The notes under the pieces: generated by a model
What the model saw: only the letters and a program-made list of their open reading frames with translations
Databases searched by the model: none
Told to the model about the DNA's origin: nothing
DNA from: Deltaproteobacteria bacterium
GTDB lineage: Bacteria; Desulfobacterota; DSM-4660; Desulfatiglandales; HGW-15
Assembly: GCA_016930835.1 (NCBI GenBank)
Contig: JAFGGA010000038.1
Coordinates: forward strand, 1 to 43,993
Direction of reading: 5' to 3'
Length of the DNA stretch: 43,993 bases
Shown here: positions 25,337 through 33,504 of the stretch, in pieces
Position numbering within the stretch: position 1 is the first letter of the stretch
Layout of the letters: each line of letters begins with the position of its first letter
Made by a program: the position numbers and the translations under genes

Positions 25337-25546
25337 CATTTTCGGGATGGAGTTCCATCTGTTTGAGGAATCCATTCCGCACCCTTGAATCTCCGTTTCA
25401 ACGCATCCGAATTTCATTCATTTTAGTTAAATAAATCAAATTGTTGACGTGATCAATATCCTTGTGGTAGGAAGTCCTGACAAAAAACATGAGGAAAGCG
25501 GACCTGAAAAAATGATTATTCATTCATGGTATATGAAAGGGTGAAA

Positions 25547-27091
25547 ATGGAAAACAAGATCAAAGAATTGCAGGAAAGAAACCGTCAAGTGGAACTTGGA
25601 GGTGGCCTTGATAGCATCGCAAAACAGCATGAAAAAGGAAAGATGACGGCACGAGAAAGGCTGCATTATCTTCTGGATGACGGCAGTTTTCATGAGATAG
25701 ATAAGTATGTCACGCATCGATGTTATGATTTTGGGCTGGATAAGAAAAGGGTTCCGGGCGATGGTGTAGTGACCGGTTACGGGACGATTGACGGGAGAGA
25801 TGTCTTTATCTTTGCTGAAGATTTCACGGTTTTCGGTGGTTCGCTAAGCGGGGCCTTTAGCGAGAAAATCTGCAAGGTCATGGATTTGGCCCACAAAAAC
25901 GGGGCGCCGATCATTGGTCTAAAGGACTCGGGCGGTGCTCGAATTCAGGAAGGCGTGGCCAGCCTGGCCGGTTATGGAGAGATATTCAAACGAAACGTTC
26001 GTTCCTCAGGGGTCATTCCCCAAATATCCGTGATCATGGGGCCATGCGCAGGCGGTGCGGTATATTCTCCAGCCCTGACCGACTTTATTATCATGGTCAG
26101 GGAGACAAGCAATATGTTTATCACCGGACCTCAAGTCATCAAAGAGGTCACTTTTGAGGAGGTGTCGTCCGAGGATCTTGGCGGCGCCATGGCCCATAAT
26201 CGAAAAAGCGGTGTGGCCCATTTTGCTGTTGATTCTGATAAGCAGGCGCTTGACCTGGCCAAGGAGTTGCTGGGCTTTTTACCTCAAAGCTATCGTGAGA
26301 AGTCTCCCCCTGTGGCATGCACGGATGACCCGAATAGAACAGATAAGGAGTTGAACGTTATTGTCCCAAGTAATCCCAGACTGCCTTATAATGTGAAAAA
26401 AATCATTGAAAGGGTGGTCGATAACGGACACTTCCTGGAGGTCCAAAGGTATTATGCAAGGAACATGGTGGTGGGTTTTGGGCGTTTAAACGGCATCCCG
26501 GTGGGTATCATTGCCAACCAACCTTATTTTTTGGCCGGGTGCCTGGATGTCAGGGCCTCAATGAAATGCGCAAGATTTGTTCGTACCTGTGATGCCTTTA
26601 ATATCCCCCTGGTTACATTCGTTGATGTGCCGGGGTTTTTACCGGGCGTGAAGCAGGAACATGGCGGTATTATCAAACATGGGGCCAAGATTATTTATGC
26701 CTATTGTGAAGCAACGGTTCCGAAAATTACGGTCATCCTCCGTAAGGCATACGGGGGGGCCTATCTGGCCATGTGCAGCAAGCATTTTGATGGGGACATG
26801 AATTTTGCCTTTCCAACCGGGGAGATTGCCGTGATGGGACCGGAAGGGGCGTGTAATATTGTGTTTCGAAAGGAGATCGCCCAGGCGGATGATCCGGAAG
26901 CCATGCGAAAAAGATTGGTGGATGAGTATCGAAACAAACTCGCCAGCCCTTACAAGGCTGCTGAATTGGGTTATATTGATGAGGTGATTTCCCCTGAGGT
27001 CACGCGCCCGAATCTGATCAGTGCTTTAATGCTGTTGCAGAAAAAAAAGGTTCCCATGCCCGAAAAGCGACATGGGAATGTGCCTTTTTAA
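25547..27091 (+). CDS. Acyl-CoA carboxylase/decarboxylase carboxyltransferase subunit (PccB/MmdA type)
   Basis: The protein has 514 residues from ATG 25547, chosen over 25526 because GAAAGGG lies at the right distance. It contains both crotonase-like halves of the family: KDSGGARIQEGV, GPCAGGAVYSPALTDF, later VDVPGFLPGVKQEHGGIIKHG and KAYGGAYLAM. This is the subunit that moves a carboxyl group between biotin and an acyl-CoA such as propionyl-/methylmalonyl-CoA or glutaconyl-CoA. Neither biotin carboxylase, biotin carrier, nor a Na-pumping membrane subunit is encoded here, so it must pair with unlinked partners. Which direction or substrate it serves is open. Confidence 0.92.
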   Translation: MENKIKELQERNRQVELGGGLDSIAKQHEKGKMTARERLHYLLDDGSFHEIDKYVTHRCYDFGLDKKRVPGDGVVTGYGTIDGRDVFIFAEDFTVFGGSLSGAFSEKICKVMDLAHKNGAPIIGLKDSGGARIQEGVASLAGYGEIFKRNVRSSGVIPQISVIMGPCAGGAVYSPALTDFIIMVRETSNMFITGPQVIKEVTFEEVSSEDLGGAMAHNRKSGVAHFAVDSDKQALDLAKELLGFLPQSYREKSPPVACTDDPNRTDKELNVIVPSNPRLPYNVKKIIERVVDNGHFLEVQRYYARNMVVGFGRLNGIPVGIIANQPYFLAGCLDVRASMKCARFVRTCDAFNIPLVTFVDVPGFLPGVKQEHGGIIKHGAKIIYAYCEATVPKITVILRKAYGGAYLAMCSKHFDGDMNFAFPTGEIAVMGPEGACNIVFRKEIAQADDPEAMRKRLVDEYRNKLASPYKAAELGYIDEVISPEVTRPNLISALMLLQKKKVPMPEKRHGNVPF

Positions 27092-27100
27092 TGTATTGTA

Positions 27101-28096
27101 TTAGAGATCCCCTTCGATTTCAGCCAACTCTTTTACGGTTTGCTTCAGGGTCTCCATGTTTTCAACGTTTAATGTCTTGGCTGAGGGGGCGATATCTTTA
27201 ACCATCTTGCTTAAGATGGTCTTGGGACCTAATTCAATAAACAGGTCCCCTCCGTTGGCAACGATCTTTTCAACGGAACGCCGCCAATCCACATTTGAAA
27301 ATATCTGCAAATACAGCTCTTTTCGAATATGCTCCGGGTCCACGATTGCTTCCGATGATACATTGGCGATAACCGGTTTTGATGCGATTTGGATATTACA
27401 TTTATCCAAGGCCTTTTTAAATTTATCAGCTGCCGGTTGCATAAGGGGTGTGTGAAACGGCCCTTCCACATTTAACGGCACCCCGTGCATATTTTCCTTT
27501 TTAAGCTGCTTGGCGAGCGATGTCAGGTTCTTGCGAAATCCCCCAACCACGATCTGTTTCGGCGTGTTGATAATGGATTTGTAGACCTGAAATTCTCCAC
27601 ATAATGAATCAACCCGATTACTGTCCAATTCGCTGCCTCTATTGACGATGGCCATTAGCCCGGCATCCGGGTAGGTTTTACTGAATTCCGTGATATATGT
27701 GGCGCGCTTTTTGACCAGATCCAAAGTGGTTTTAAAATCCATGGTCCCCGCTGCAAGCAGCGCCGTATACTCTCCCAGACTATGGCCTGCCAAAAAGGCA
27801 GGTTCCAGATGGACCTTCACTTCCTTACAGAAGGTCTCAAAGACCTTAAAGCATAAATAACTTGTTATGAGGACGGCGGGTTGGGTGTAAACGGTCTTGT
27901 TCAGGTCCGCTTTGTGCCGAATCTTCCCGAAACGGGGCTTTTTTAAGATAAGGTGCGCAACATCGTAGCCCAAGACCCGGCTTGCTTCATCAATGATATC
28001 CCGCGCGATATCGAAGCCCTCCAAAAATTCATTGCCCATGCCTATGTACTGAGATCCCTGCCCGGGAAATATGAATGAGATTTTGTTATATTTCAT
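27101..28096 (-). CDS. Malonyl-CoA:ACP transacylase-like protein (FabD family)
   Basis: The 331-residue protein starts at ATG 28096 with ACGAGGATT just upstream; the open frame extends further upstream over repeat DNA. Motifs are IFPGQGSQYIGMG (residues 9-21), nucleophile elbow GHSLGEY with Ser106, and the catalytic His in EGPFHTPLM. It is slightly longer than typical FabD and stands alone, convergent with the carboxyltransferase gene with nine bases between stops. A role in ordinary fatty-acid synthesis is possible, but the absence of other fab genes makes a specialised acyl transfer equally plausible. Confidence 0.88.
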   Translation of the reverse strand: MKYNKISFIFPGQGSQYIGMGNEFLEGFDIARDIIDEASRVLGYDVAHLILKKPRFGKIRHKADLNKTVYTQPAVLITSYLCFKVFETFCKEVKVHLEPAFLAGHSLGEYTALLAAGTMDFKTTLDLVKKRATYITEFSKTYPDAGLMAIVNRGSELDSNRVDSLCGEFQVYKSIINTPKQIVVGGFRKNLTSLAKQLKKENMHGVPLNVEGPFHTPLMQPAADKFKKALDKCNIQIASKPVIANVSSEAIVDPEHIRKELYLQIFSNVDWRRSVEKIVANGGDLFIELGPKTILSKMVKDIAPSAKTLNVENMETLKQTVKELAEIEGDL

Positions 28097-28197
28097 AATA
28101 ATCCTCGTGAAGTTCAGCCATATGAATAAAAATATGTTCATCATATGGGTTATTTGAATATTTGTAACAACTTGAATTTTTTCAAAACCCAGACATT

Positions 28198-28225
28198 GGA
28201 TTCCGCGATCAAGTCGCGGAATGAC
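28198..28225 (+). repeat. REP-like palindromic repeat (copy d)
   Basis: GGATTCCGCGATCAAGTCGC begins this perfect-arm palindrome. It faces copy e in opposite orientation across about 50 bases, making a REPIN-like pair upstream of the FabD-family gene. Confidence 0.75.
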
Positions 28226-28278
28226 CACCATAGTTCTCGGTTACAGAACAATAACTCGTCATTTCTGTTTTCTGCCCG

Positions 28279-28345
28279 TCATTCCGCGACTTGATCGCGG
28301 AATCCATGAATTTGACAAAGGTTCTTCAAAAATCTAAAGTCATAC
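28279..28345 (-). repeat. REP-like palindromic repeat with AT-rich tail (copy e)
   Basis: GTCATTCCGCGACTTGATCG begins the reverse copy of the palindrome; the tail TTCTTCAAAAATCTAAAG plus TCATAC follows at 28321-28345 as in copies c and f. Confidence 0.75.
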
Positions 28346-28464
28346 AAATATTTTAGTATTTTAAAAGAGGAAGGATTTGTCGACTAATATAGTGAACCAG
28401 GGTCGGTATGTCAATGTTAAACCGATCCGCTGTTTTGTGTCCGGGGAGAAGTTATTTCGGGGTG

Positions 28465-28539
28465 AAGCGATCAGCCATCAGCTAACCACCTATTTTGAAA
28501 GGTTTTGGCTGACTGCTCAAAGCTGATGGCTGATCGCTT
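28465..28539. repeat. Perfect 19-bp inverted repeat
   Basis: AAGCGATCAGCCATCAGCT at 28465-28483 is matched exactly by its reverse complement at 28521-28539, with a 37-base loop. It lies downstream of the GntR-type gene (45 bases from its stop) and could serve as its transcription end or be a mobile-repeat remnant. Confidence 0.75.
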
Positions 28540-28583
28540 GCATCCAGAAACGTTAGTCTTTGGATGAACGCTAGAAAGTATGA

Positions 28584-29315
28584 TCACTCCTGTTTGGATG
28601 AGCGCTGCCGGTAGGTCTTTTCCATGTTGACCAGATTAATCCGGAATTTTACGGCATGATTTTTCATGGCCGTGACGGCCGCCTCGGCATCCCCCTCTAT
28701 CACGGCATGAATAATCTCTCGATGTTCTCCTGGCATGTGCATTTTTTCATGATCGGGTTCAACGGCTTCAACGATTTCTTTCACCATTCTTATCAAGGAT
28801 TTGGAGATGGCCTCAAAGAAATGGTTTCCGCAGACTTCGGCTAGAATCAGATGTACCTTCTGCATCCGATCAATCCGCTCCGAATTATTCTGAAAAGGTT
28901 TAAACTCCAAATCTTGGGCATCCAACAGGCGTTTCTTGTCCGCATCAGTGGCATTTAATGCGGCTAGGCGTGCTACCTCCAACTCTATATAGTTACGAAA
29001 ATGGACCAATTCGGGAAGGGAGAGTTTATTGGACATGAAAAGATCCAGAAAGGCATTGCTCAAGTTGTTAAAGGACAGGTCCGTAACAAAAGATCCGCCG
29101 CTGGGGCCTTGACGGGTCATAATAAAGCCTGTCATCTCAAGGGCTCTAAGGGCTTCGCGAATGACACCGCGGCTGACCTGGAATTCGGAAATGAGTTCGC
29201 GTTCAGAGGGCAATTTTTCACCGGACTTGAATTCGCCCAACAGGATCGCCTCTTTAAGCTGATCCAGCACCCTTTCCGAGACGCGGGGTTGTTTTATCGG
29301 CTTAAAATAAGTCAT
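28584..29315 (-). CDS. GntR-family transcriptional regulator, FadR/FCD subgroup
   Basis: From ATG 29315 the protein has 243 residues. The winged helix spans about residues 5-75 (RVSERVLDQLKEAILLGEFK, KLPSERELISEFQVSRGVIR, then TRQGPSGGSFV), followed by an all-helical FCD ligand-binding domain. The frame is open up to ATG 29438, but the added 41 residues are not family-like, so the shorter start is preferred. FCD regulators usually sense carboxylic acids and repress uptake and breakdown genes. It is divergent from the first TRAP gene, and two related 20-bp motifs lie between them, making it the likely regulator of the TRAP/AcnX block. Confidence 0.88.
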   Translation of the reverse strand: MTYFKPIKQPRVSERVLDQLKEAILLGEFKSGEKLPSERELISEFQVSRGVIREALRALEMTGFIMTRQGPSGGSFVTDLSFNNLSNAFLDLFMSNKLSLPELVHFRNYIELEVARLAALNATDADKKRLLDAQDLEFKPFQNNSERIDRMQKVHLILAEVCGNHFFEAISKSLIRMVKEIVEAVEPDHEKMHMPGEHREIIHAVIEGDAEAAVTAMKNHAVKFRINLVNMEKTYRQRSSKQE

Positions 29316-29520
29316 ATCAAAGGCCCCGGTATTAGGTTGTTTGACAGGATTTTGCACAATGTTCAGAAAGGCTTTTTCAATACAATCCCCATCGATAGGG
29401 TACTGCCATATGAGGGATCGGATTGTATTTAGCTCCATCGTATAGCCACCGGAGGTTGATCAGAAAACAAGGTTTTGATTACGCAAAGGAGCAGAAATTG
29501 GCTATAAGTCTAACCTAATA

Positions 29521-29540
29521 ACATACTATGTATGACCAAA
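29521..29540 (+). promoter_or_regulatory. Candidate operator, site 1
   Basis: ACATACTATGTATGACCAAA contains the palindrome CATAC-TAT-GTATG and matches site 2 (29744-29763) at 15 of 20 positions by direct comparison. It lies between the divergent GntR-type regulator and the first TRAP gene. Confidence 0.4.
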
Positions 29541-29725
29541 CAAGAAAATTTTTATTTCAAAAAACAGGTTATTGGGAATGTATTGGCTTTCCATAATTAT
29601 ACCAAAAATATATCACTATCCAGTCCATTCATTTAAAAATTCTAAATATATTTTCTTCTTAAGCTCCTGGTGTTACCGTCTCATACCCCTTTAATAAAAA
29701 TGGATTTTGAGTCTTCATTTTTGGC

Positions 29726-29763
29726 TTGACATAAAATGTCTATTTATACAATGTAAGACCATA
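29726..29763 (+). promoter_or_regulatory. Candidate promoter and operator site 2 for TRAP genes
   Basis: TTGACA (29726-29731) is followed after 15 bases by TACAAT (29747-29752), a possible sigma-70 promoter with a short spacer. The motif TTATACAATGTAAGACCATA (29744-29763) resembles site 1 and would cover the -10 element, as expected for a repressor site. Confidence 0.4.
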
Positions 29764-29861
29764 CGTTTCCTAAGCAAGGGGGAACGGATCGATTCCCCGT
29801 ATCATAAACCTGTAATATTCCATTAATCGTAACAATTTAGGTTTTTCTAAATCCAAACGAT

Positions 29862-29952
29862 TGGATTCCGCGATCAAGCCTGCCCCGCACTTGATGAGGG
29901 GTCGCGGGATCCATAGGTTCGCGTAAGTTTTTCAAAAATCTAAAATGATACC
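29862..29952 (+). repeat. REP-like palindromic repeat, long variant with tail (copy f)
   Basis: GGATTCCGCGATCAAGCCTG begins this copy, which carries the same extra arm as copy a, ends GGGATCCATAGG, and has the TTTTTCAAAAATCTAAAATG ATACC tail. It lies in the 850-base regulator-TRAP gap, between the candidate promoter and dctP. Confidence 0.7.
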
Positions 29953-30168
29953 ATTATTCCAACTCACATCTTCGCCGGGCCTATCGGGTCCATCGCCCGA
30001 AGACGCGAGATCATAAGGGGTTGACTAAACAGGGGGCAAGCGATATAAGGTCACAGATCCTTAAGACTCAATAAGGCTATAAATAACCGTGAATTCAGCG
30101 GCTTTTAAATCACCGACAAATCGTGTAGGCGTTATCTATTATTAACTTATTTTTAGGAGGGTGTATCT

Positions 30169-31197
30169 ATGAAAAAGATCGTTGTATTGGCCATTTCTGT
30201 TTGTATCGCCTTGGGAGTCGCTTTTGGTGTGCCTGTGGACAAGGCAACGGCCGCCACCGTTGAACTGAAACTTGCCCATTCCTTTCCCCCCGTGCAGATA
30301 GTCCATAAAGAACTGCTCGTCCCCTGGGCTGAAGAGGTTGCCAAATTGAGTAACGGTGAGTTAAAGATCTCCATCTTCCCCGGCGGTGCCTTGGGAAAAC
30401 CCGGCGATCACTATGACCTGGCGGAAAAAGGGGTCGCGGATATCATCTATATCCTGCAGGATTACACACCGGGCCGTTTCCCGTTAACAGAGGCCTTCGA
30501 GCTTCCCTTTATGATCCGAACCGCGCGTGGCACATCCATAGCCATGTGGAAAACCTATGAAAAATTCCCCGAATTTCAAAAAGAATACGGCAAGGTCAAG
30601 GTCCTGGGTCTGTTTTGTCATGATCCCGGGCATTTTAACACGGTCAAGAAACCCATAAAGATGCTTGATGATCTGAAAGGCATGAAATTCCGTACTGCCA
30701 GCCCGCCGGTCACCGAGGCATTGAAGATCTTTGGCGCGGTTCCGGTCAGCATGCCCGTCCCCGAGGTCTTTAACGCCCTTGATAGAGGCGTTATTGATGG
30801 TACGGTGTTGCCCTGGGAGGGTAATATCGCCTTTAGAGCGGCCGAGCCGCTGAATTATGGGACTGAGGTGGATTTTTACACCATGACCATGATGGTGGTC
30901 ATGAATCAAAGGAAATATGATTCCCTTCCGGCAAACCTCAAGAAGATTATTGATGACACCACCGGTATGCTGATGTCCGAAAAGGGCGGCCGGATATATG
31001 ATGATTCAAGGGAATTCTATAAGGGCTTGTGTCTTAAAGCGGGAATGGAGGCCATTCAACTCCCGGCCTCCGAGAGGGCCAAATTAAGAGAGCTGACCCT
31101 GCCTGTCAGAGATCAGTGGGCCCAACAAATGGAGGCCAAAGGGCTTCCCGGAAAGGCCGTCCTGGACTATGTAGCGGGATTGGTCGGGGAAAAATAG
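30169..31197 (+). CDS. dctP: TRAP transporter periplasmic substrate-binding protein, DctP type (1)
   Basis: The 342-residue protein has a Sec signal peptide (MKKIVVLAISVCIALGVAFG, cleavage near AATVELKLAHSF) and the DctP fold landmarks: FPGGALGKPGDHYDLAEKG, LKGMKFRTASPP with the Arg that usually grips the substrate carboxylate, and ALDRGVIDGTVLPWE. TTTAGGAGGGTG gives a good ribosome-binding site. It captures an organic acid in the periplasm for the Q-M membrane pair encoded after it. An intrinsic terminator and a MITE-like element separate it from dctQ, so the binding protein is likely made in excess over the membrane subunits. Confidence 0.94.
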   Translation: MKKIVVLAISVCIALGVAFGVPVDKATAATVELKLAHSFPPVQIVHKELLVPWAEEVAKLSNGELKISIFPGGALGKPGDHYDLAEKGVADIIYILQDYTPGRFPLTEAFELPFMIRTARGTSIAMWKTYEKFPEFQKEYGKVKVLGLFCHDPGHFNTVKKPIKMLDDLKGMKFRTASPPVTEALKIFGAVPVSMPVPEVFNALDRGVIDGTVLPWEGNIAFRAAEPLNYGTEVDFYTMTMMVVMNQRKYDSLPANLKKIIDDTTGMLMSEKGGRIYDDSREFYKGLCLKAGMEAIQLPASERAKLRELTLPVRDQWAQQMEAKGLPGKAVLDYVAGLVGEK

Positions 31198-31232
31198 TCT
31201 TCCAAAACAGGTGGTTTGATACGATTGAAGGC

Positions 31233-31264
31233 GGGCAATTCAAAAAGAATTGCCCCCCTTTTGT
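31233..31264 (+). terminator. Intrinsic terminator after first dctP
   Basis: GGGCAATTC and GAATTGCCC form a nine-pair stem around AAAAA, followed by CCCTTTTGTT. It lies 35 bases after the dctP stop and before dctQ, suggesting partial termination inside the operon. Confidence 0.8.
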
Positions 31265-31274
31265 TATCTATTTT

Positions 31275-31467
31275 CGTCAATCTCGCAAAAAGTCGTCACA
31301 CAGGTCCCGTATCCAATTCGGGATAAACCTCGGCAGGGGTCCAGAAAGAAACCATGCAGCTACCTGAAAAGACTGGATTCTCCGGCCTTCACCGGTCTGC
31401 GTGCGGACACGCACGGGCAGGCCGGAATGACAAAGGTGGGTGTTTTACGACTTTTTACGAAGCCGTC
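31275..31467 (-). repeat. MITE-like element, copy 2, inside TRAP operon
   Basis: The ends are CGTCAATCTCGCAAAAAGTCG on the left (first 20 bases from 31275) and CGACTTTTTACGAAGCCGTC on the right. Read in reverse it aligns along its length with 13437-13622, including TTGTCATTCCGGCCTGCC, CGTGTCCGCACGCAGA, TTTTCAGGTAG and GGATACGGGACC. It separates dctP from dctQ by most of the 305-base gap. No clear target duplication was found. Confidence 0.8.
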
Positions 31468-31502
31468 ATTTTTTAAGATCAATAAGATAAAGGGGAAGCC
31501 GT

Positions 31503-32006
31503 ATGACCCTGAAAGCGATCGTTGACAAAATGGGGCGCCCCAGTTCTTTATTATCCTATATCGGCGCCGTGGCCCTTTTTTTGATGATGTCCATCACCAC
31601 TGTGGATGTGGTGGGTCGATATCTTTTTAATGCCCCTATTTTGGGTGTATACGAGATGACGGAATATCTGGTTCTGCTTCTTATTTTTTCATTCCTGGCC
31701 GTCACGCAATCCTCAAAATCTCACATCACGGTGGACATTGTCGCCTCATTCCTGCCCAGGAAATTCCAGATCTATATGGAGATGTTCACCCATCTTTTAT
31801 GCTTTCTATTGATGTGTCTGATTGCATGGATGGGGTTTGAAAAGGCATTGGATTTGATGGCGACCAAAGACACCCCGCCGAACCTGGGGATTCCCATGTA
31901 TCCATTTGCGTTCTTTCTCGTGTTGGGTTGCATATTGATGTGCATCGAGTATCTGAGAGATCTGCTTCAATTGATCATCCAAAGAAAGGAGCTTAGCGGC
32001 TCATGA
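31503..32006 (+). CDS. dctQ: TRAP transporter small membrane subunit, DctQ type (1)
   Basis: The 167-residue protein has four membrane helices and the DctQ pattern TTVDVVGRYLFNAPILGVYEMTEYLVLLLIF, followed by AVTQSSKSHITVDIV. ATG 31503 follows AAAGGGGAAGCCGT. It overlaps the DctM gene by four bases. DctQ sits in the inner membrane and scaffolds the elevator-type DctM subunit for the binding protein. The MITE and terminator upstream mean its expression depends on read-through from dctP or a promoter not recognised here. Confidence 0.92.
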   Translation: MTLKAIVDKMGRPSSLLSYIGAVALFLMMSITTVDVVGRYLFNAPILGVYEMTEYLVLLLIFSFLAVTQSSKSHITVDIVASFLPRKFQIYMEMFTHLLCFLLMCLIAWMGFEKALDLMATKDTPPNLGIPMYPFAFFLVLGCILMCIEYLRDLLQLIIQRKELSGS

Positions 32007-33301
32007 GTTCTGAAATGATCGGCATCCTGGGCATTGTGGTTCTCTTTGCCTTATTGGCCATGAGAATGTATATCGGCATGGCCATGGCCTTGGTGGGATT
32101 TCTAGGGTTAAGCTATATGGTGGGCATCCCGGCAGGATCCAGTATCCTGGGGATCACACCCCTAGCGGAGGGAAAATCCTATACCCTGAGCGTGATTCCC
32201 CTTTTTGTGCTCTTCGGACAGTTTACACTCATTGCCGGTATCAGTACGGACCTTTATAAAGCTGGTTATGCTTGGATTGGTCATTCTCGGGGGGGACTTG
32301 CCATGGCTACCATCGTGGCATGCGGTCTTTTTGCAGCAGTATGTGGCTCATCGCTTGCAACCGGGGCGACCATGGGCATGGTGGCCATCCCTGAGATGAA
32401 AAAATATAAATATGATCCGCGGCTATCCACGGGCTGTGTGGCCGCCGGGGGTACTCTGGGCATCCTGATTCCACCCAGTATTGGTTTCGTTCTCTATGGT
32501 ATCCTGACCGAGCAATCCATCGGCAAACTCTTCTTTGCAGGAATTCTCCCAGGTATTTTACTGGGCGGGTTATTTATCTTAGCTATCTATATACAATGCA
32601 AAATGAATCCGACCATGGGACCACGCGGAGAGGCCGTCCCTTTAAAGATGAAAGTGAAGGCCCTTGGTGGCATTTGGGGGATGTTGCTGTTGTTTGCTAT
32701 CGTGATGGGCGGGATCTATGCCGGCATATTCACCCCCACGGAAGCGGCCGGTATCGGAGCATTCGGGGCCTTCCTGTTTGCATTGTTTAAGCGAAAATTG
32801 ACCTTTAAAAGTACTATTCAGGCACTTATAGAAACCGGCAAGATGACGGCCTTTATCTTTTTGATCATTATCGGGGCCAATATATTTTCCTCTTTTTTGG
32901 GTTTGGCCAAGATCCCCATGGGATTGGCGGATTTGATGGCCAACCTTCCACTGAATCGGAACATCATCCTCATTTTTATTATCCTGATTTATATCATCCT
33001 CGGCTGCGTGATGGACTGTTACGCCATCATGATCCTGACGGTACCCATCCTTTTCCCGGTCATCCAGGCTTTGGGGTTTGATCCTATCTGGTTCGGCGTC
33101 TTGATGGTCATTGTTCTGGAGGTGGGTCTCATCACTCCTCCTGTAGGGCTAAACGTATTTGTTTTAAAAGGATCAGCCCCGGAGGTTCCTTTAACCACCA
33201 TTTTCCGGGGCATTTGGCCGTTTTTGATCGCTGCCTTGATATGCATCGTCATCATAACGATTTTCCCGAATATCGCCCTTTTTCTGCCATCTCTCATGTG
33301 A
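32003..33301 (+). CDS. dctM: TRAP transporter large permease, DctM type (1)
   Basis: The 432-residue, roughly twelve-helix protein has DctM hallmarks: ATIVACGLFAAVCGSSLATGATMG, AAGGTLGILIPPSIGFVLYGILTEQSIGKLFFAGILPG, and GVITPPVG-like EVGLITPPVGLNVFVLKG near the end. The two G-x-L-x-P-P-S/V-type motifs belong to the Na-coupled transport domain. It is translationally coupled to dctQ by a four-base overlap. Substrate cannot be told from the permease; the linked AcnX genes suggest a hydroxy or unsaturated carboxylic acid. Confidence 0.94.
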   Translation: MSSEMIGILGIVVLFALLAMRMYIGMAMALVGFLGLSYMVGIPAGSSILGITPLAEGKSYTLSVIPLFVLFGQFTLIAGISTDLYKAGYAWIGHSRGGLAMATIVACGLFAAVCGSSLATGATMGMVAIPEMKKYKYDPRLSTGCVAAGGTLGILIPPSIGFVLYGILTEQSIGKLFFAGILPGILLGGLFILAIYIQCKMNPTMGPRGEAVPLKMKVKALGGIWGMLLLFAIVMGGIYAGIFTPTEAAGIGAFGAFLFALFKRKLTFKSTIQALIETGKMTAFIFLIIIGANIFSSFLGLAKIPMGLADLMANLPLNRNIILIFIILIYIILGCVMDCYAIMILTVPILFPVIQALGFDPIWFGVLMVIVLEVGLITPPVGLNVFVLKGSAPEVPLTTIFRGIWPFLIAALICIVIITIFPNIALFLPSLM

Positions 33302-33368
33302 TCGCCGGATAAAGGCGGTTTTCGGGCTGCGTGGGATTGATTATATAGATTATCATTCCAGGGAATCC

Positions 33369-33393
33369 TTGACATCTCGTCACATTGTATACT
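33369..33393 (+). promoter_or_regulatory. Candidate regulatory site upstream of second dctP
   Basis: TTGACA (33369-33374) is followed by ACATTGTATACT (33382-33393), whose reverse complement AGTATACAATGT shares the nine bases ATACAATGT with operator site 2 at 29744. A possible -10 (TATACT) is too close to the -35 for a standard promoter, so the site is listed mainly as a candidate regulator-binding sequence. Confidence 0.3.
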
Positions 33394-33504
33394 AAAAAGT
33401 TAAAAGGAGAGGAGGTGAGGGCGCTACCCATCTTATAATAAAATCTTTTCAATGGAATGAATTTTTAATAAATGATCCGCTTCTAAAAAGAAAGGAGAAT
33501 ATCC

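Noticed and set aside
33402-33438. Strong Shine-Dalgarno-like run (AAAAGGAGAGGAGGTGAGG) followed by a seven-codon GTG frame, a possible leader peptide
   Set aside because: The start would sit inside the purine run and no alternating hairpins typical of attenuation were seen downstream.
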